DNA from: Glossina fuscipes | Lineage: Eukaryota; Arthropoda; Insecta; Diptera; Glossinidae | DNA: 64,000 nucleotides | Assembly (NCBI RefSeq): GCF_014805625.2 | Contig: NW_023998431.1 | Coordinates: forward strand, 1,037,685 to 1,101,684 | Direction: 5' to 3' | Part shown: positions 49,109 to 60,933 of the stretch, in pieces | Position numbering within the stretch: the stretch's first letter is position 1 | Layout: each line of letters begins with the position of its first letter | Made by a program: the position numbers and the translations under genes | Notes under the pieces: generated by a model | Told to the model about the DNA's origin: nothing | Databases searched by the model: none | Seen by the model: the letters and a program-made list of their open reading frames with translations, nothing else

Positions 49109-51958
49109 ATGTCAAAAAATATTTGGAGTTTTATTTTCTTAGTTATATGCTTTCATTTAATGGAGATAATGCTATGCGAAGCCATCCTCAAGGATAAGAG
49201 TGGGCCAGCCTATCCAAGTGATGTTATTGAGAGTGTTTCAAGTGATCTACTAGAAGAGTCCAGAGCAAGAAGAAAACGTCGCCACCATTTACGTAAGTGG
49301 TGTGAGCTCACAACACAATATATTTCACCCAAAGCCCAAGGAATGTAAGGTTAATTAATTGGGATCTGATTACACAAATGGATACAAGATAACTCGCATA
49401 ATAATCGCTTTAGCCGCAGACATAGGATTTATGATTAGTTAGAACATTCCCACTCCATCTAGGTTACCAATTGATTTAGCTTTAGTACTTAAGAAGATTT
49501 CGTGATAATCCTAAAAAAAAAAAATTTATAATGCAAGCAAACTATCTTAAATCAAACTATGATCGTTACATTGAATGCCGCCGCATGTTTCGATGTAGTA
49601 CAGATTTTTGCAAAAATTATACAATTTCCTTCTGCCCTCGCGATTATCCGAAGTAATTTAAGCTTAGGTGGAGAACGAGAGCGCTTATGTTACCATGCGT
49701 TAAGTGCAAGTAAATGCGATTGGTAAAATATTTGTAAGCGGGCAGGCAAAATTTCCATTGAAAAAATTAACTTGTACATGTATTCTGCGGACGCCTTCCG
49801 GCGTCTACAATTAGCCTTAATAAGAGAGTTTACTATGCAACGCGAACATGTCTTAGAAGATGAAAAAAATTATATATAAAATTATAGAGTGAAAATAATA
49901 GAAATCTAAGTTTTCACAATTTTCAAGTGAAATTTTAAATGTGTCAAATGTTTCACAGCAAAAATCATAAAACTTCTTTATTAATGAAGAAAACTGACTC
50001 AAGCTTATTACAAAGTGAAAGCATCTTCATTTTTATACAAACATCTCAATCATACCAACGTTATGAACCTTTTTCGTCGGTCTGTTTTACAATAATTAGC
50101 AACATTCTTTATCGGAATTGCATAAGAAGTTTATATGAATAACATGATCGATGAATATGTACAACCAATTAACGTCGTTGCTTTAGGTTTGTCCAGATTT
50201 TCTTTAATGTGTTGAAAGCAAGAAAATTTTCTTTTCCATCACGTTTTCTCATTTATTTAGCGAAATTTTAAATACATTTTCGACACTTTTCACTTTTCTT
50301 GTTTTTTCAATATCCATCACTGAACGATGAAGGTACATTAAATTTTTCATCCCAATTGTAACACATTTAGATTGAAGGTATACATATTTATTCTTAATAA
50401 ATTCAAACGTGATTCAGAGGTGATTTAGTCCGACACGTCCGAGAAGCTCATGCTTGCAATCACTGATATATAAAAAAGCTGCCTCTTTTTTTTATCCTTA
50501 GTTAATAGCCGCAATTCAAATTTGCGAACGGACGTAATACGTGCACAATTACGTTTCCAGAAGATGAAGAAGAATTATATCTTGTAAAATTTAAACAGAT
50601 ATTGATCTGAAACAAGAAGTTGGAAAACAAAAACTTAAACCATCCATTACACAAAAATATGTGACTTACACACAATAAAAAAAATGAATTTATAACTCTT
50701 GGATTCTTAGGACCAGCAAAAATGCCGCAAACGATAAGCAAAAAAAAAAAAAATGTGTTCCACACTTCGAATATATGAGCTTTAAGTTTGGCGAGCATCA
50801 AAGATGCACCTAAAGCGTATATGATTGATTTTCTTACTTGTCTTTTTTTTTTTGTTTAAAATTTGTTTCTTTTTGATAACCTGCAGATCATTGCATTGTA
50901 CAATAATACATCAACCTTAAACAAAGAAGCGAAAGAGAAAGTGAATTAAATATATTCAATTTTCAAAAACTTATCTTTACAGATCATTTGTGGGGTTGGC
51001 ATGCATTGGCTATTGCTTATTTGGTTAAGGTGAAAATAGTGATTGTGGCTTTTTTCGTTGGTAGTGCTATCTTTTTAGGTTTGCGCCATGTTTTGCCATA
51101 CAAGTGTCCCGCAGAAGTGGTACGTGAAGCTTCCCATATCGTCTATCCAACGTAAGTTAATTGCATTCTTAGAAACTAATAGCGGAAGTGCATTAAAATT
51201 GGTTAGTTTTTCTAAGGCCTCCGTATATTCAGCCTAACGATCATGTACATATTCCATATACATTCGATCATTCGAATGATTTTAATGATCATCATCTATA
51301 TGATGATAATTCGTGGCCTAAAAATCATGCTTCGTTAGAACCTTATGATCGATACTCGGATGTCAATTCGCAATCAGAACCTCAAAGTCTACGTAAAAAA
51401 CGCCATGTAATCACAAAACGTGACATAAAAACTTCTACCGAGGAAAGGTAACCAATCTGAATATGCTTTTTCTCTTTTTTTGGAGAAACTCTTGTTTATG
51501 TTATTAATAATCTTACGCTATCTTCAAGTAGGATAGGTGACTTTGTCTTAAAGTTCCTCGGCTTAGACACCTCAGCGTGCCGCCGCCGATTCCTATGCGA
51601 AATAGAGTTCCGTTCCAAGATTAATCCCTTGACCAGCATGGCCTTTCGAATTATAGGAACTAGTTTCTTTGGGGAATATATTAACAAACACAATAAACCA
51701 AAACAAGCGAATTCATTTGAAGAATGCTCAATGGTTAACTCCGCTTGTATTTTCGTAGAAAATGAAAATTTAGAGGAATCCATCAGGAGGATTAAGAATG
51801 AGGAACATGTAACTGCAACCGATGTGAACGAGCATAGCCGGGAATCTTATAAATCAGGCGGGATAGATTCACAAAATCAAATTACTAAACTCAAACGAGT
51901 GAGAAATTACTACAGCGATCAATTGCCTAAATATGATCATTCACTGTTTAATTCATAA
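49109..51958 (+). CDS. Secreted/membrane DM4/12-like four-cysteine precursor protein, 4 coding exons, 337 aa
   Basis: Coding exons are 49109-49292, 50983-51151, 51217-51447 and 51529-51958. The introns are GT-AG, with donors GTAAGT, GTAAGT and GTAACC and consistent phases, giving 337 codons and a TAA. The start ATG is preceded by AAGCAAG. Residues 1-24 form a signal peptide (hydrophobic core then CEA). Residues 53-58 are the polybasic run RRKRRH. Residues 79-99 are hydrophobic, a likely membrane segment. Residues 177-180 are RKKR with KR at 185-186, both proprotein-convertase-like. The C-terminal part has CRRRFLCE at 212-219 and a second cysteine pair at 261 and 268. That C-x5-C plus C-x6-C spacing resembles the uncharacterised insect DM4/12 family, from memory and not a search. 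The 118-194 stretch is rich in H, D, Y and P and looks disordered. Molecular function is unknown. The open frames and splice sites are seen directly; family and processing are inference. Confidence 0.85.
49293..50982 (+). other. Intron 1 of the DM4/12-like gene
   Basis: This 1.69-kb intron runs from GTAAGT to a TATCTTTACAG acceptor. It carries a short poly-A run near 49513, a degraded copy of the dispersed repeat at about 50320-50450, and otherwise AT-rich sequence. A 99-codon minus-strand open frame at 50502-50801 falls inside it and is judged chance. Introns 2 (51152-51216) and 3 (51448-51528) are only 65 and 81 bases, typical of fly short introns. Confidence 0.75.
50320..50450 (-). repeat. 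Dispersed repeat family 2, copy in intron 1 of the DM4/12-like gene
   Basis: Minus strand. CGGACGTGTCGGACTAAATC, the ACCTCTGAATCACGTTTGAA block and the closing TCAGTGATGGATATT resemble the copy at 8.3 kb. It is strongly diverged. Confidence 0.4.
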
Positions 51959-51969
51959 AAAAATTATTA

Positions 51970-51975
51970 AATAAA
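51970..51975 (+). terminator. AATAAA polyadenylation signal of the DM4/12-like gene
   Basis: An AATAAA lies only 12 bases after the stop codon, within an A/T-rich stretch. If used it gives a very short 3' UTR. In AT-rich DNA the hexamer is common, so position relative to the stop is the only support. Confidence 0.45.
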
Positions 51976-52075
51976 TAATTTTAATTGAATAATATAATAG
52001 CACAAAAAAACACTCGTTAGTTGTATTTAATAATTTTAAATTCTAACCGTTTAACATTCAATTTAATATCTTTAA

Positions 52076-52166
52076 TCAAACAAATCCCATCGTCAGACCA
52101 ATTTGTTCTATGCAAATAATTTCTCCAGTGTGCATTGTTAACGGCAATTTCAAAGTTTTATCAAAG
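52076..52166 (-). CDS. Possible terminal exon, 30 codons plus stop region
   Basis: On the minus strand, after a TTTGTTAG acceptor, one base plus 30 triplets lead to a TGA at 52078-52076. The peptide includes KLPLTMHTGEIICIEQIG. If real, its gene would converge with the DM4/12-like gene, with stop codons only 117 bases apart. Support is only the acceptor, the matching phase with 52407-52603, and composition. Confidence 0.2.
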
Positions 52167-52406
52167 CTAACAAATCATTATACTCATCGTCCAACATGTT
52201 GTACCCAGCCAGAACAAATTTTCACAACTTCACCATCACTACTAACTTAATATTATCATCATTCACCACACCATCACGCCATCATCACCACGCCATCGAC
52301 AGCACGAAATGGCATTAAAACAACAGCTGAAACCCTTCGTGTTAACTGTGGAATATTATCTGGGATAAAAGCAAGAAAGAAAAAAAAATGCATTTCGGTG
52401 AAAAAC

Positions 52407-52603
52407 CTGTGCATATAAGTAATATAGAGAAAACTGCAAATTGAGAACGAAAATATGACGGCGATATCGACAATAACCACGACTGAGACGACTATAAACC
52501 CACACTGTATAATGCAAATGATTATAGGATTTTCCATAATCATATGTTTGTATTTCTGATAAATACGTTTCAACTGGCCTTCCGGCAACAATACAGGGCC
52601 CTC
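52407..52603 (-). CDS. Possible exon with a membrane segment
   Basis: On the minus strand an open stretch of 65 codons plus two bases lies between AAG|GAGGGCC and ACAG|GTTTTT. It begins EGPVLLPEGQLKRIYQKYKH and continues into about 30 strongly hydrophobic residues. The intron phase at its donor matches the candidate exon at 52076-52166 (240-base intron). Both splice sites are weak, and the hydrophobic part is antisense to a CGACAATAACCACGACTGAG-like stretch that may be untranslated sequence. Adenylyl-cyclase-like N-termini came to mind but I cannot support that. Confidence 0.22.
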
Positions 52604-52705
52604 CTTAAATATTCTTCAAAGTCAAACTTAAATAAATGAGAACAGATATTGTGTTTATATATATATATATAAAATAAAATAAAAAAAAAAAAAACAAGTA
52701 AAAAG

Positions 52706-53063
52706 AGTTTAGATAAAGACTTATCAGAAGAAAAAATTCGACTTAACAGAGACTTTTTCCGTCATATTACTAACGCTTCCCCAATTATAGCGATTTCTGT
52801 AATTGCATTTTTATTTTTCTTATACTTTCTTTAATACGCCATTTAACTGGTTACTAAACTTTCAATGCTTCAAATGTTTAAATGAAAATCAAAGTAAAAA
52901 TATTTTTCCTTTCAATGTCACATCCTGCATGAAACACCCTTTACATGTTGAAAAGCAAATTAAAGACTTAGCAGTAGTTTATAAAAATATAACGAGTGTG
53001 CAAAACCCGATCAGCAACGACAACAGCAATCAAAACAAACACGTTTTCAATACCGAAACATAA
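52706..53063 (+). pseudogene. Frameshifted coding-like stretch with a hydrophobic segment
   Basis: One frame runs from about 52706, through residues SLDKDLSEEKIRLNRDFFRH and a hydrophobic stretch, to a TAA at 52832-52834. A second frame, shifted by one base and overlapping over a T-rich run, continues from 52803 to a TAA at 53061-53063. It carries several cysteines and NVTS/NITS glycosylation-like sites. Both halves look like protein, so a single one-base error or mutation in the T-rich run at 52806-52832 would join them into one membrane-protein end. No start codon is visible; upstream is an A-run and a (TA)n tract. Alternatives are a pseudogene, an assembly error, or chance. No family recognised. 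Confidence 0.3.
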
Positions 53064-56000
53064 ACACACAACGACCTTCTCCTCTCATATTAATGGCGAA
53101 AAAAGAAAACAACTAAATATCTAACTGCACAACATACAAATACTCTGAGTGTGACAGGAGTAGAAAATATTAACATAAGTTACCTACACAGAGTTATTTT
53201 TGGATTGTACATGAAATGAGAGAAAGAGAAAAATATGTGCATGTGTATATAGCCCATACCGACAGACAGAGAGGCATTGTATAGTATAATATGTACGTAA
53301 ATGCTAAAAGTTATAGAGCATGACTAAAAAGTGTAAATTGAGTGAGTAACCCCACAAAGTATTAATGGTCGGTAAATAGTGTAGTGTTATAGTGGAAGGG
53401 GAAATGAAAGAAGAAACGAAGGTATGCCAGCCACATACATGCATCATATATACATACACATGACAAAGTATGCAATACTTAGCAAGTATTGTTGCAAAGT
53501 TATCATCAGTTGGAATTGATAGGTTGCTAGTTGTGGTTTGATGATTGCCGGGCCGCAACGCTGTTGCTGCTTGTCCGATTGTTATACGGATGGATATCAA
53601 TGTTTTTGGTTTACTTAGTAGGCTAATCATCATAGTTATGTTTTCTTCTGTACACTGGACAACGAACAGATTTTGTTGAACTGTGCACAACTATGCTGCT
53701 TTGCAACAGAAAGTAATCAACCATTGAATCGTCGACTATGCACAATTCGGTATAAGCCGCCAGTGAAGCTGGAAATAAACTCAGTGTACAAAATTGTATA
53801 GCTGAAGGGTTTTTTGAGGAAGTTTAAGCAAAAAAGTTTATTCACATGCCGCCTTAAGTTTTATTATATGTGTGCTTACGAACTTGTTTAAACCGTTGGG
53901 GAACCGAGTTTAGTGTGAATGAAATTGAAGGTACAGTAAGAAAACGAAATGCAGAGGAGGCGACAGTGAACTAATGAACACTAACCTCCCAAAGGAAATG
54001 TGTGAAGTGTACCAGTTACGATTGTCGGTGGGTTAGAGTGCGAATAATTCACCAGAGTACTTGTCAGCGCACAGGCATTAACGTCAGTTACCCAACTGTG
54101 TGTTGGAGTTGAGCATTTGAGTCAGCTCAGTCAGCAACAGTCGTTTTGTATGTCTAACTAACTACCTGTTAGTAGGATCCATTCAGATGATTGGACATTT
54201 TTTTTCCAGTTTGAGTTGAAGTATTTTGACGTTATACTTTTTGAACCTGTTAGGAGGCAGAAAGAAACAAAGTTTGGTTGCATTGGCAAAGATTACAGGG
54301 TTGTTAATTTCTTTCGCTTTTCCATCTAGGAGGCATGTGAAAATGTGGCAAAAGTCAACCACTAAACCTAACCATGCAAACGCGACCATGGTGACAACAG
54401 TTCAGGCGCACAGAAACAGTAGACGATAGAAGCCGACAGCACAATAAAAACTCATACATGTTTATATATAACTGAAAACATATACACACGCGCACAACAA
54501 CACTAACATAACGAATGCATAAACTACGTAAGCAAGCATTCACGTCCGGAGCAAAACGAACTGAACAATGAATGCCATGTTAGAGGCACATGGCGTTGTT
54601 TCTGTTATTGTTGTGGCGTATTTCGTGTCAGACATCAACCAGCCACTCACTTCAGTCTTGGCGCTGGTGGGTTAAACACTGTGTTGAGTTTTTTCGTCGT
54701 TTTCTACATTTTTTTTCTTCTTTCGTTTTCGCTTCGCTTTTTTAGCTTTAAAACATTCATTCACATATTCACTGAGTCAGTCAGTCAGCAGTTAGTCGTG
54801 CGTCGGCATGCAATGCCAGTCAACATATGTAAAAGTTGATTGCAACAATTATTGTATTTCATCTGTTTTTTTATTATTTGGTTTTGTGTGTATTCAGTTG
54901 TTTTTTTTTTTTTTTTTTCTGTTTTGTTTTGGAGAAAAAAAAAAGTAAATAAATAAATAAAACCGAGAACCTCAACAACAACAACGACCATGACAAACAA
55001 AATGCGTTATGTATTTTTATATAAATGTTGCTTTTAGCTGGTGGCGCTTTTGTTTTTTATGTATAAATATAGAAAAGAAAGCACTTTAACAACTAAAATT
55101 TACTGCAAAAACAAAATTTAATGTTATTAAGGAAATCCTTAAAATAAAAATTTTTATTTATTTAAAAAAATCTCATCGAAATCGAGATTCGATATTCGAG
55201 GGAAATGCCAGGCCAACAGAAAAAATAGTTAAGGAAATTTTCAAACAGGAAAATACAACAACTTGCCGTAAACGTAATGCTGAAAATGTGCGCACGGCCA
55301 ACAACTCAAACAAACGTAATATAGCTGCTGCTATACGTATAAGTAATTATAAAAGCAAAATAGCGAAAGAGATTAAAATGAATCAAGAGTTGAAACTGAA
55401 CAAACTCGTTGGGTGAACATTAATGGCTGCATAATAACGTCAACTAGTTTATGGTTCATACACAACTCGTTTATGTCGGGCAATTCAAATAAATTTGGTT
55501 CGTTTGTTGTTCAGTTCGTTGGTTCGTTGTCAATATTGTTGCGAGCTACCTGACTACAACGTGTAACCGCCAATCTATCAGGTTAACAGAAGTTTGCTTA
55601 GCAAAATAGGAAGCATCAGCGGCTACTCAGTTAAAATGCTTGCAATTGTGTGCTATTCATTTTTAGTGCTTCATCGGCGTGAGTAACAACACCGATGCGT
55701 CCTTTACATATGTCTGTGAGAACGTAAATGAGTGAGTATTTGTTTTCTATAAACGGATGTTTAGTTAATAAATTTAGGAGAGAGATTACGTGCGGAGAGA
55801 GTATATCTGTTAAAAATTCAAAAGCACAGTGTCTTACAGAAATACAATATGCTATGAGAAACTATAAAATAATAAAACACATTATAGAAAGGTTTTAATA
55901 TAAGAACTGAGTCTAATTATCTGACCTACTAAGAAATCTCAAATATCTTTAACCGTTGATAAGAAATAAAAGTATGATAGTTTTTTCCTTTCATTTGCAA

Positions 56001-56587
56001 AACTTGGAAATGTCCATCACAGCTATATGCGATTGGTTCAGTTTAGACACTTGCTCATCCTTTCAAATTTTTTTTTAAGTTCGCTAAGATTTACATGTAA
56101 AGCTTGAACTTGATTCTTAAGTACTCAAAATAATGTTACAAATCAAACTTGAGTATAGAGTTGGAAGTTGGCGGCCCCCTACAACCAAACGCGACAAAAA
56201 AACGAAATGTTCAGACAAAAATTTCCAAATGTTTTTACCTTTAAATTGTGTTCTTTTTAAAATGTGTTTTCTATATTTATTTTAAATATGCGTCTTATTA
56301 GGAAAACATCTTCGATGACTTTTCTATTTCCACAAATCTAGAGTATACAGCATCACTGTGAAAAAGCGACCAGATGCACTTTTCGCAAGTAATCAGTTGA
56401 GAAACACACGATTAATGAGAAAGTCTGTATAGAGCAGAAGCAAGAGCAAGAAGCACAAACATGCATTCGCGGAACGAGGATGGGCGTTGGTCGTGGTAAA
56501 GCGGCAAAATTTACTCACAAGTGCAAACAAGAAGAAGAGAGAGAGAGAGAAACATGTTTATAAAGATAAAAGAATACGAATGAATCA

Positions 56588-56627
<40 letters not shown>

Positions 56628-57600
56628 AAAATTAGATTTCGTTTAACACATTCACAAGCATAACAGACTAGACAAACAACTTGCATGAAGCAAAAATAGA
56701 AACTATGTAGCATGATAAACAGACCTGCACACAAATTAAGTACACAAGAACGAACAAAAATGTAGAAATAAAAGAAGGAATTTTTTTTTGAAATTGACTC
56801 TGTTATTATTTCATTATATATAGCAACAAAACAACGTGAATGAATGAATAAACAGATTATATGGAAAGCGTTGTTGTGCTATGCGAATGTTAGTTAGCAG
56901 GCTTTCAGAAAAATGGACAAGTGTAAGAAATATGCTTGGTATGCATTAAATAATCAGAAGCCATATACACACACAGAGAACACGTATATGAATGCTACGA
57001 ATGTTGATAATAAATTATAAGAATGAAATAAAAATTGCAAAAAAACGAGATAAAATTTTGAATGAAGGCTTCCCTTTAAGAAATTGAAAGCGCAATGGGA
57101 TTGCAAAGCCATTAAAGAAGATTACTATGAATCACTGAAATTCAATTAACATTTAAAGAAATAAATACGCAAGTAATTGTAAACGTAAACGGCCATAAAA
57201 AAAAATTAACCTTCACTTCGCCACTTGACTGGAAATTGAAGTGTGAAAAATCACAAAGCAACAAACCGCAAAATATAAAATTAATAATCATCAAATCAAC
57301 ACTGACAACTGTAAACGCCACACATAATACAGTCATAAAAAAAAAAAAAGAAGAGCTATAACACACAACACACATCTGGGAATTAATACCAAAATAACCT
57401 CACGCAAGTCAAATAATAAAAGCAAATGAGTGAAAACAAGGCAAACAAATAAACAAACTCTGATAATGGGCAGTGCGAGAGAGAGAAAGAGAGAGAGATA
57501 ACAGCTGGTCTGAAATTCTCACTATAAACACAAAAGAATAAAACAGAAAACGAGGAGAGAAACAAAAGCACAACTAACTATGCATATAGTAATTGTTACA
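53064..57600. other. Transposon-poor, UTR/promoter-like block
   Basis: No recognised transposon. CAGTCAG words occur at 54118-54142 and 54773-54790, CAACAACAACAACGACC at 54974-54990, GA repeats at 56534-56552 and a (TA)n at 56591-56624. This resembles untranslated leaders or upstream regions of fly developmental genes. A start-less 108-codon frame at 55090-55416 and a 128-codon minus frame at 53304-53690 are unproven. Confidence 0.45.
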
Positions 57601-60600
57601 GGCAGAGTTGCCAAATTTTGAACAAACACTTAAACTAAAGCGCAACGCTCTTTAAACTTTTAAATTCCTTCTGGTATAACGTAATACTAATTACGTGTCA
57701 ATCACTCTTTAGAACAATTTTTTTAACATTTATTGCGAACAAATCTGAAGCTTGAATGAATATTATATGAAAAGCGCTGATTTATTGATATTATTTTACA
57801 ACGCGATTCTTCGTAGTAATCATAAAATGATATAAACATTTCTCTCGCCAGTTTACTGCTTTGAAATTGCACACCACTTGTAAGCCTTTGGTGCTATCAT
57901 TATCGCATATTATGTATTTTATTTATTTATTTATATTTTTTGTACAAGTCGATCGCGGAGAGAAAGAGAGAGAGAAGATTTGATGATGTGTGCTGATTTT
58001 GCTACTTCGATTGTAACATACAAAAATGTGCTTTAGTGACCTCATAAATTAATAGGTTGGCAAGAAGGAAATTTATAAAAACGCAACTTTTGTTTATTAT
58101 TAATATTCACAGTCACTCATGTAGCTACGTTTACCTGCTTGTTTTTAGAAAAAAAAAACTCAAAAAAGCAAACATAAAGAAAAAAGACCGATATGAATTA
58201 TATTAAACATAAATTTAGAAATTTTTATACTAACTATTGAAAAACTTTGAATTTGTTGTTTGTTCTACATGAAGTTTGCATCATCTTGAAAGTTTATTAT
58301 AGAGATCTACTGCGTTCGTTGAAGTGTTTAGAGTGCAAATGATGCGCATCGACGACAAATTATAAAAAATATATTTTAAAAAAATTTGCAAATTTTCAGA
58401 TAGAAGATGGAGATGGGTGGAATCGAAAATGCATCGAAACGCAATATTTTCTATCTTCAATTTTTATTTGGTTAACAGAAAGCTGATTTATTTTGCTTAT
58501 TTTAATGTTATATGGTGCATGCTCACGATTCGTCTCGCGCCAATCATAGCTTTCTCATTCGTTCCATTACTTAATGAAACCATAACAACCCTAATGAAAC
58601 GCGATAATAATAAAAACTTTTTGCTTTATGAAATTAATTGCAATAAAAATGTGCATTTAATAAGTGCTGGTAGAAAAAAAAAAATAAATAAATAATTGCC
58701 AAAAACTTGTTCATTAAAAATGCCTTTTAATTCCACTCTACAATCTTAAAATATCTCGAAATGAATTTAATGGGGTTATTAGTTGTAATCAAACAAGTTG
58801 TACAAACAGAAACGATAAAACAAAGCCCTCTCTATTTAGGAAAAATCGTAACAGCAATAATCACTACAACAACAACAGCAGTTTGTAGTGAATAAATCCA
58901 TTTATACTACTACTGCTGTCAAAGACTTGAGTAATCGTTTCCAACAGCAACACTCGATATTTAGATGTGTGCATATTATGTTTATAAAATAATAACAAGC
59001 AACCGATATATAAATGATAATAATCTACACGCAAAACAACTGATGACAGATAGACAGGCATGGCAGCAGGCAAGATACAGAAAGACAGACAAACAAACAA
59101 ACAAGCAAACAACAACATTGCACTGCAATGACGATGCATTCTATAATCAATACCAGGATGACAGCAATTTTAACACACTTAACAAGTAGCTGGAGAAAGA
59201 AATAAATATTTAAAAAATAATAGAGAGTAACTGTTTACACTCTCTTCTATAGTCATTTGTTGTTTACTAGTATAGTAAAGGCGCATGTATGTCGCCAAAA
59301 AGAAAACCAAAAAGCACAAAAAGGAAAAGAAGAGAAATATAATCTTTTATCCTCTCTTGCTTTATCTCTTTCTCAATCTTGCTCTCTGTGTGCATGTGCG
59401 TTTAACATTCTCTTTTTACCGTTCTCACAACATTAACTCATGGAAAACTTACAAATGTGTAAATTGAATTCTTGCTACTCTGTACACACAACAAGTTTTA
59501 GATGTACGTTTGATAGGCAAATTAACATATGAATGACTGAAATTACAATTAATTTCATGCTAAATTAAAGCTTTTTTAATGCGAAACATTTATACACTCT
59601 TTGAATATGAAACTATTGTAATTGTTCAATTTTTATATACGTGACAAATCGGATTGATTTGCTTGAGATTTGTTTCTTTTTTTTTTTTGTGTGTTGGGCT
59701 CACCTATCCGCATTGTATAAACGGCCTGGAGTGGAAATATTTCATTTTATTGTATACAAACACAAATTGTTATGCGAAAAATGCACTATTTGCCTCAATA
59801 TCTTTCTATCGGGTGAGAATGGATGAGTTTAGGTACGACCTAAAAGGCACATACTTTTTCATGATAAATTTTTTGGGTAAATTTAATCAGAATTATCGAA
59901 AGGCCGAATATTATATAAGCGCTAAATACTCTTTCTATTTCGATTGTAATATTCACTCACAAACATTATATGTTTCTTTAATCGGTAAGTTGCCAAATCT
60001 GCCTATCTGTTTGCATGTCAATCTCTTAATCATAATTTAAAAAAAACAAAAAAAACCCAGAAGGGTTAGAAGGGTTTGTACCGACAGTCCAGCCTCATGC
60101 ACATTAGTAAGACGATCACGATATGTGTACACACGGAACTATGTTCCGGACTTCGCTTCTTGCAGGAAACAATGGAGCAGAAAATGTAAAAAAGGAGCTC
60201 GGGCTTCTTAAAAAATAGTATAGATCTGAAAAAATCGCAATATTAATCCGCAAGGAGTTTATGTTTATTCATCTTCTCACAGATTAATTTTTAAAAGTTG
60301 GGGGCAACCTGCCCTTAATAGTGAAAATAAGTGGGAGGTAGGATTTTTAACATATCGCCGATTGTAATCAATATCAATATATTTTTTAAAAATAATTGCT
60401 AATCGTCTTTTAGGTGCACGTACATAATTGACTTGTATGTTTTAGGTTTCGTTATTATCAGTTTGTTTAAAAGCTCCAAACTACGAAACGTGCATACTTG
60501 TAGGGAATATAGTCGTGATGCCTTTAATGTGGAATCATGGCAACAACAAACATGAAAAAGAGTAAATATTCAGTTGCAGGCCTAACGTGCAGCATTATTA

Positions 60601-60882
60601 TCTAAAGAGCAGATTAATTGCGTCGACTTTAATCGAAAGTATTCAGTTATGGGCTTCTCTTAGATAAAGATGAATGCCACATTTCGATTCGTTAGCCGCT
60701 ATTGCTTTTTTGCAAATTTCTGAGATTTTGCTTTCGTTTTGCAATTATATGAAACGTGTTCGTGGATGCATTTAACCCATGTATTAACTGAATATAAATT
60801 TTCCATAAATACATACTTATGTATGTACATACATACTTATGTATAGATGTATATCTATCTATATCTATACACGTATATATAT

Positions 60883-60883
60883 C

Positions 60884-60930
<47 letters not shown>
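60883..60930. repeat. (TA)n microsatellite
   Basis: A long uninterrupted TA run within a CATA/TATC-rich region (60810-60960). Confidence 0.95.

Positions 60931-60933
<3 letters not shown>

Noticed and set aside
50502..50801. 99-codon minus-strand frame inside intron 1
   Set aside because: F/L/I/N-rich, no splice sites, and it lies within an intron on the other strand.
51496..51783. 95-codon minus-strand frame
   Set aside because: Antisense shadow of exon 4 of the DM4/12-like gene.
52407..52603. Identification as an adenylyl cyclase N-terminal exon
   Set aside because: QLKRIYQKYKH before a hydrophobic segment is only loosely similar to remembered cyclase N-termini, and the splice sites are weak.
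53304..53690. 128-codon minus-strand frame
   Set aside because: Long for this DNA, but no splice signals, no recognised motif, and the plus strand looks like untranslated leader. Only conservation could rescue it.
58045..58100. Mariner terminal repeat (AATAGGTTGGCAAG)
   Set aside because: Only about ten bases match a remembered end, with no second end or transposase remnant nearby.
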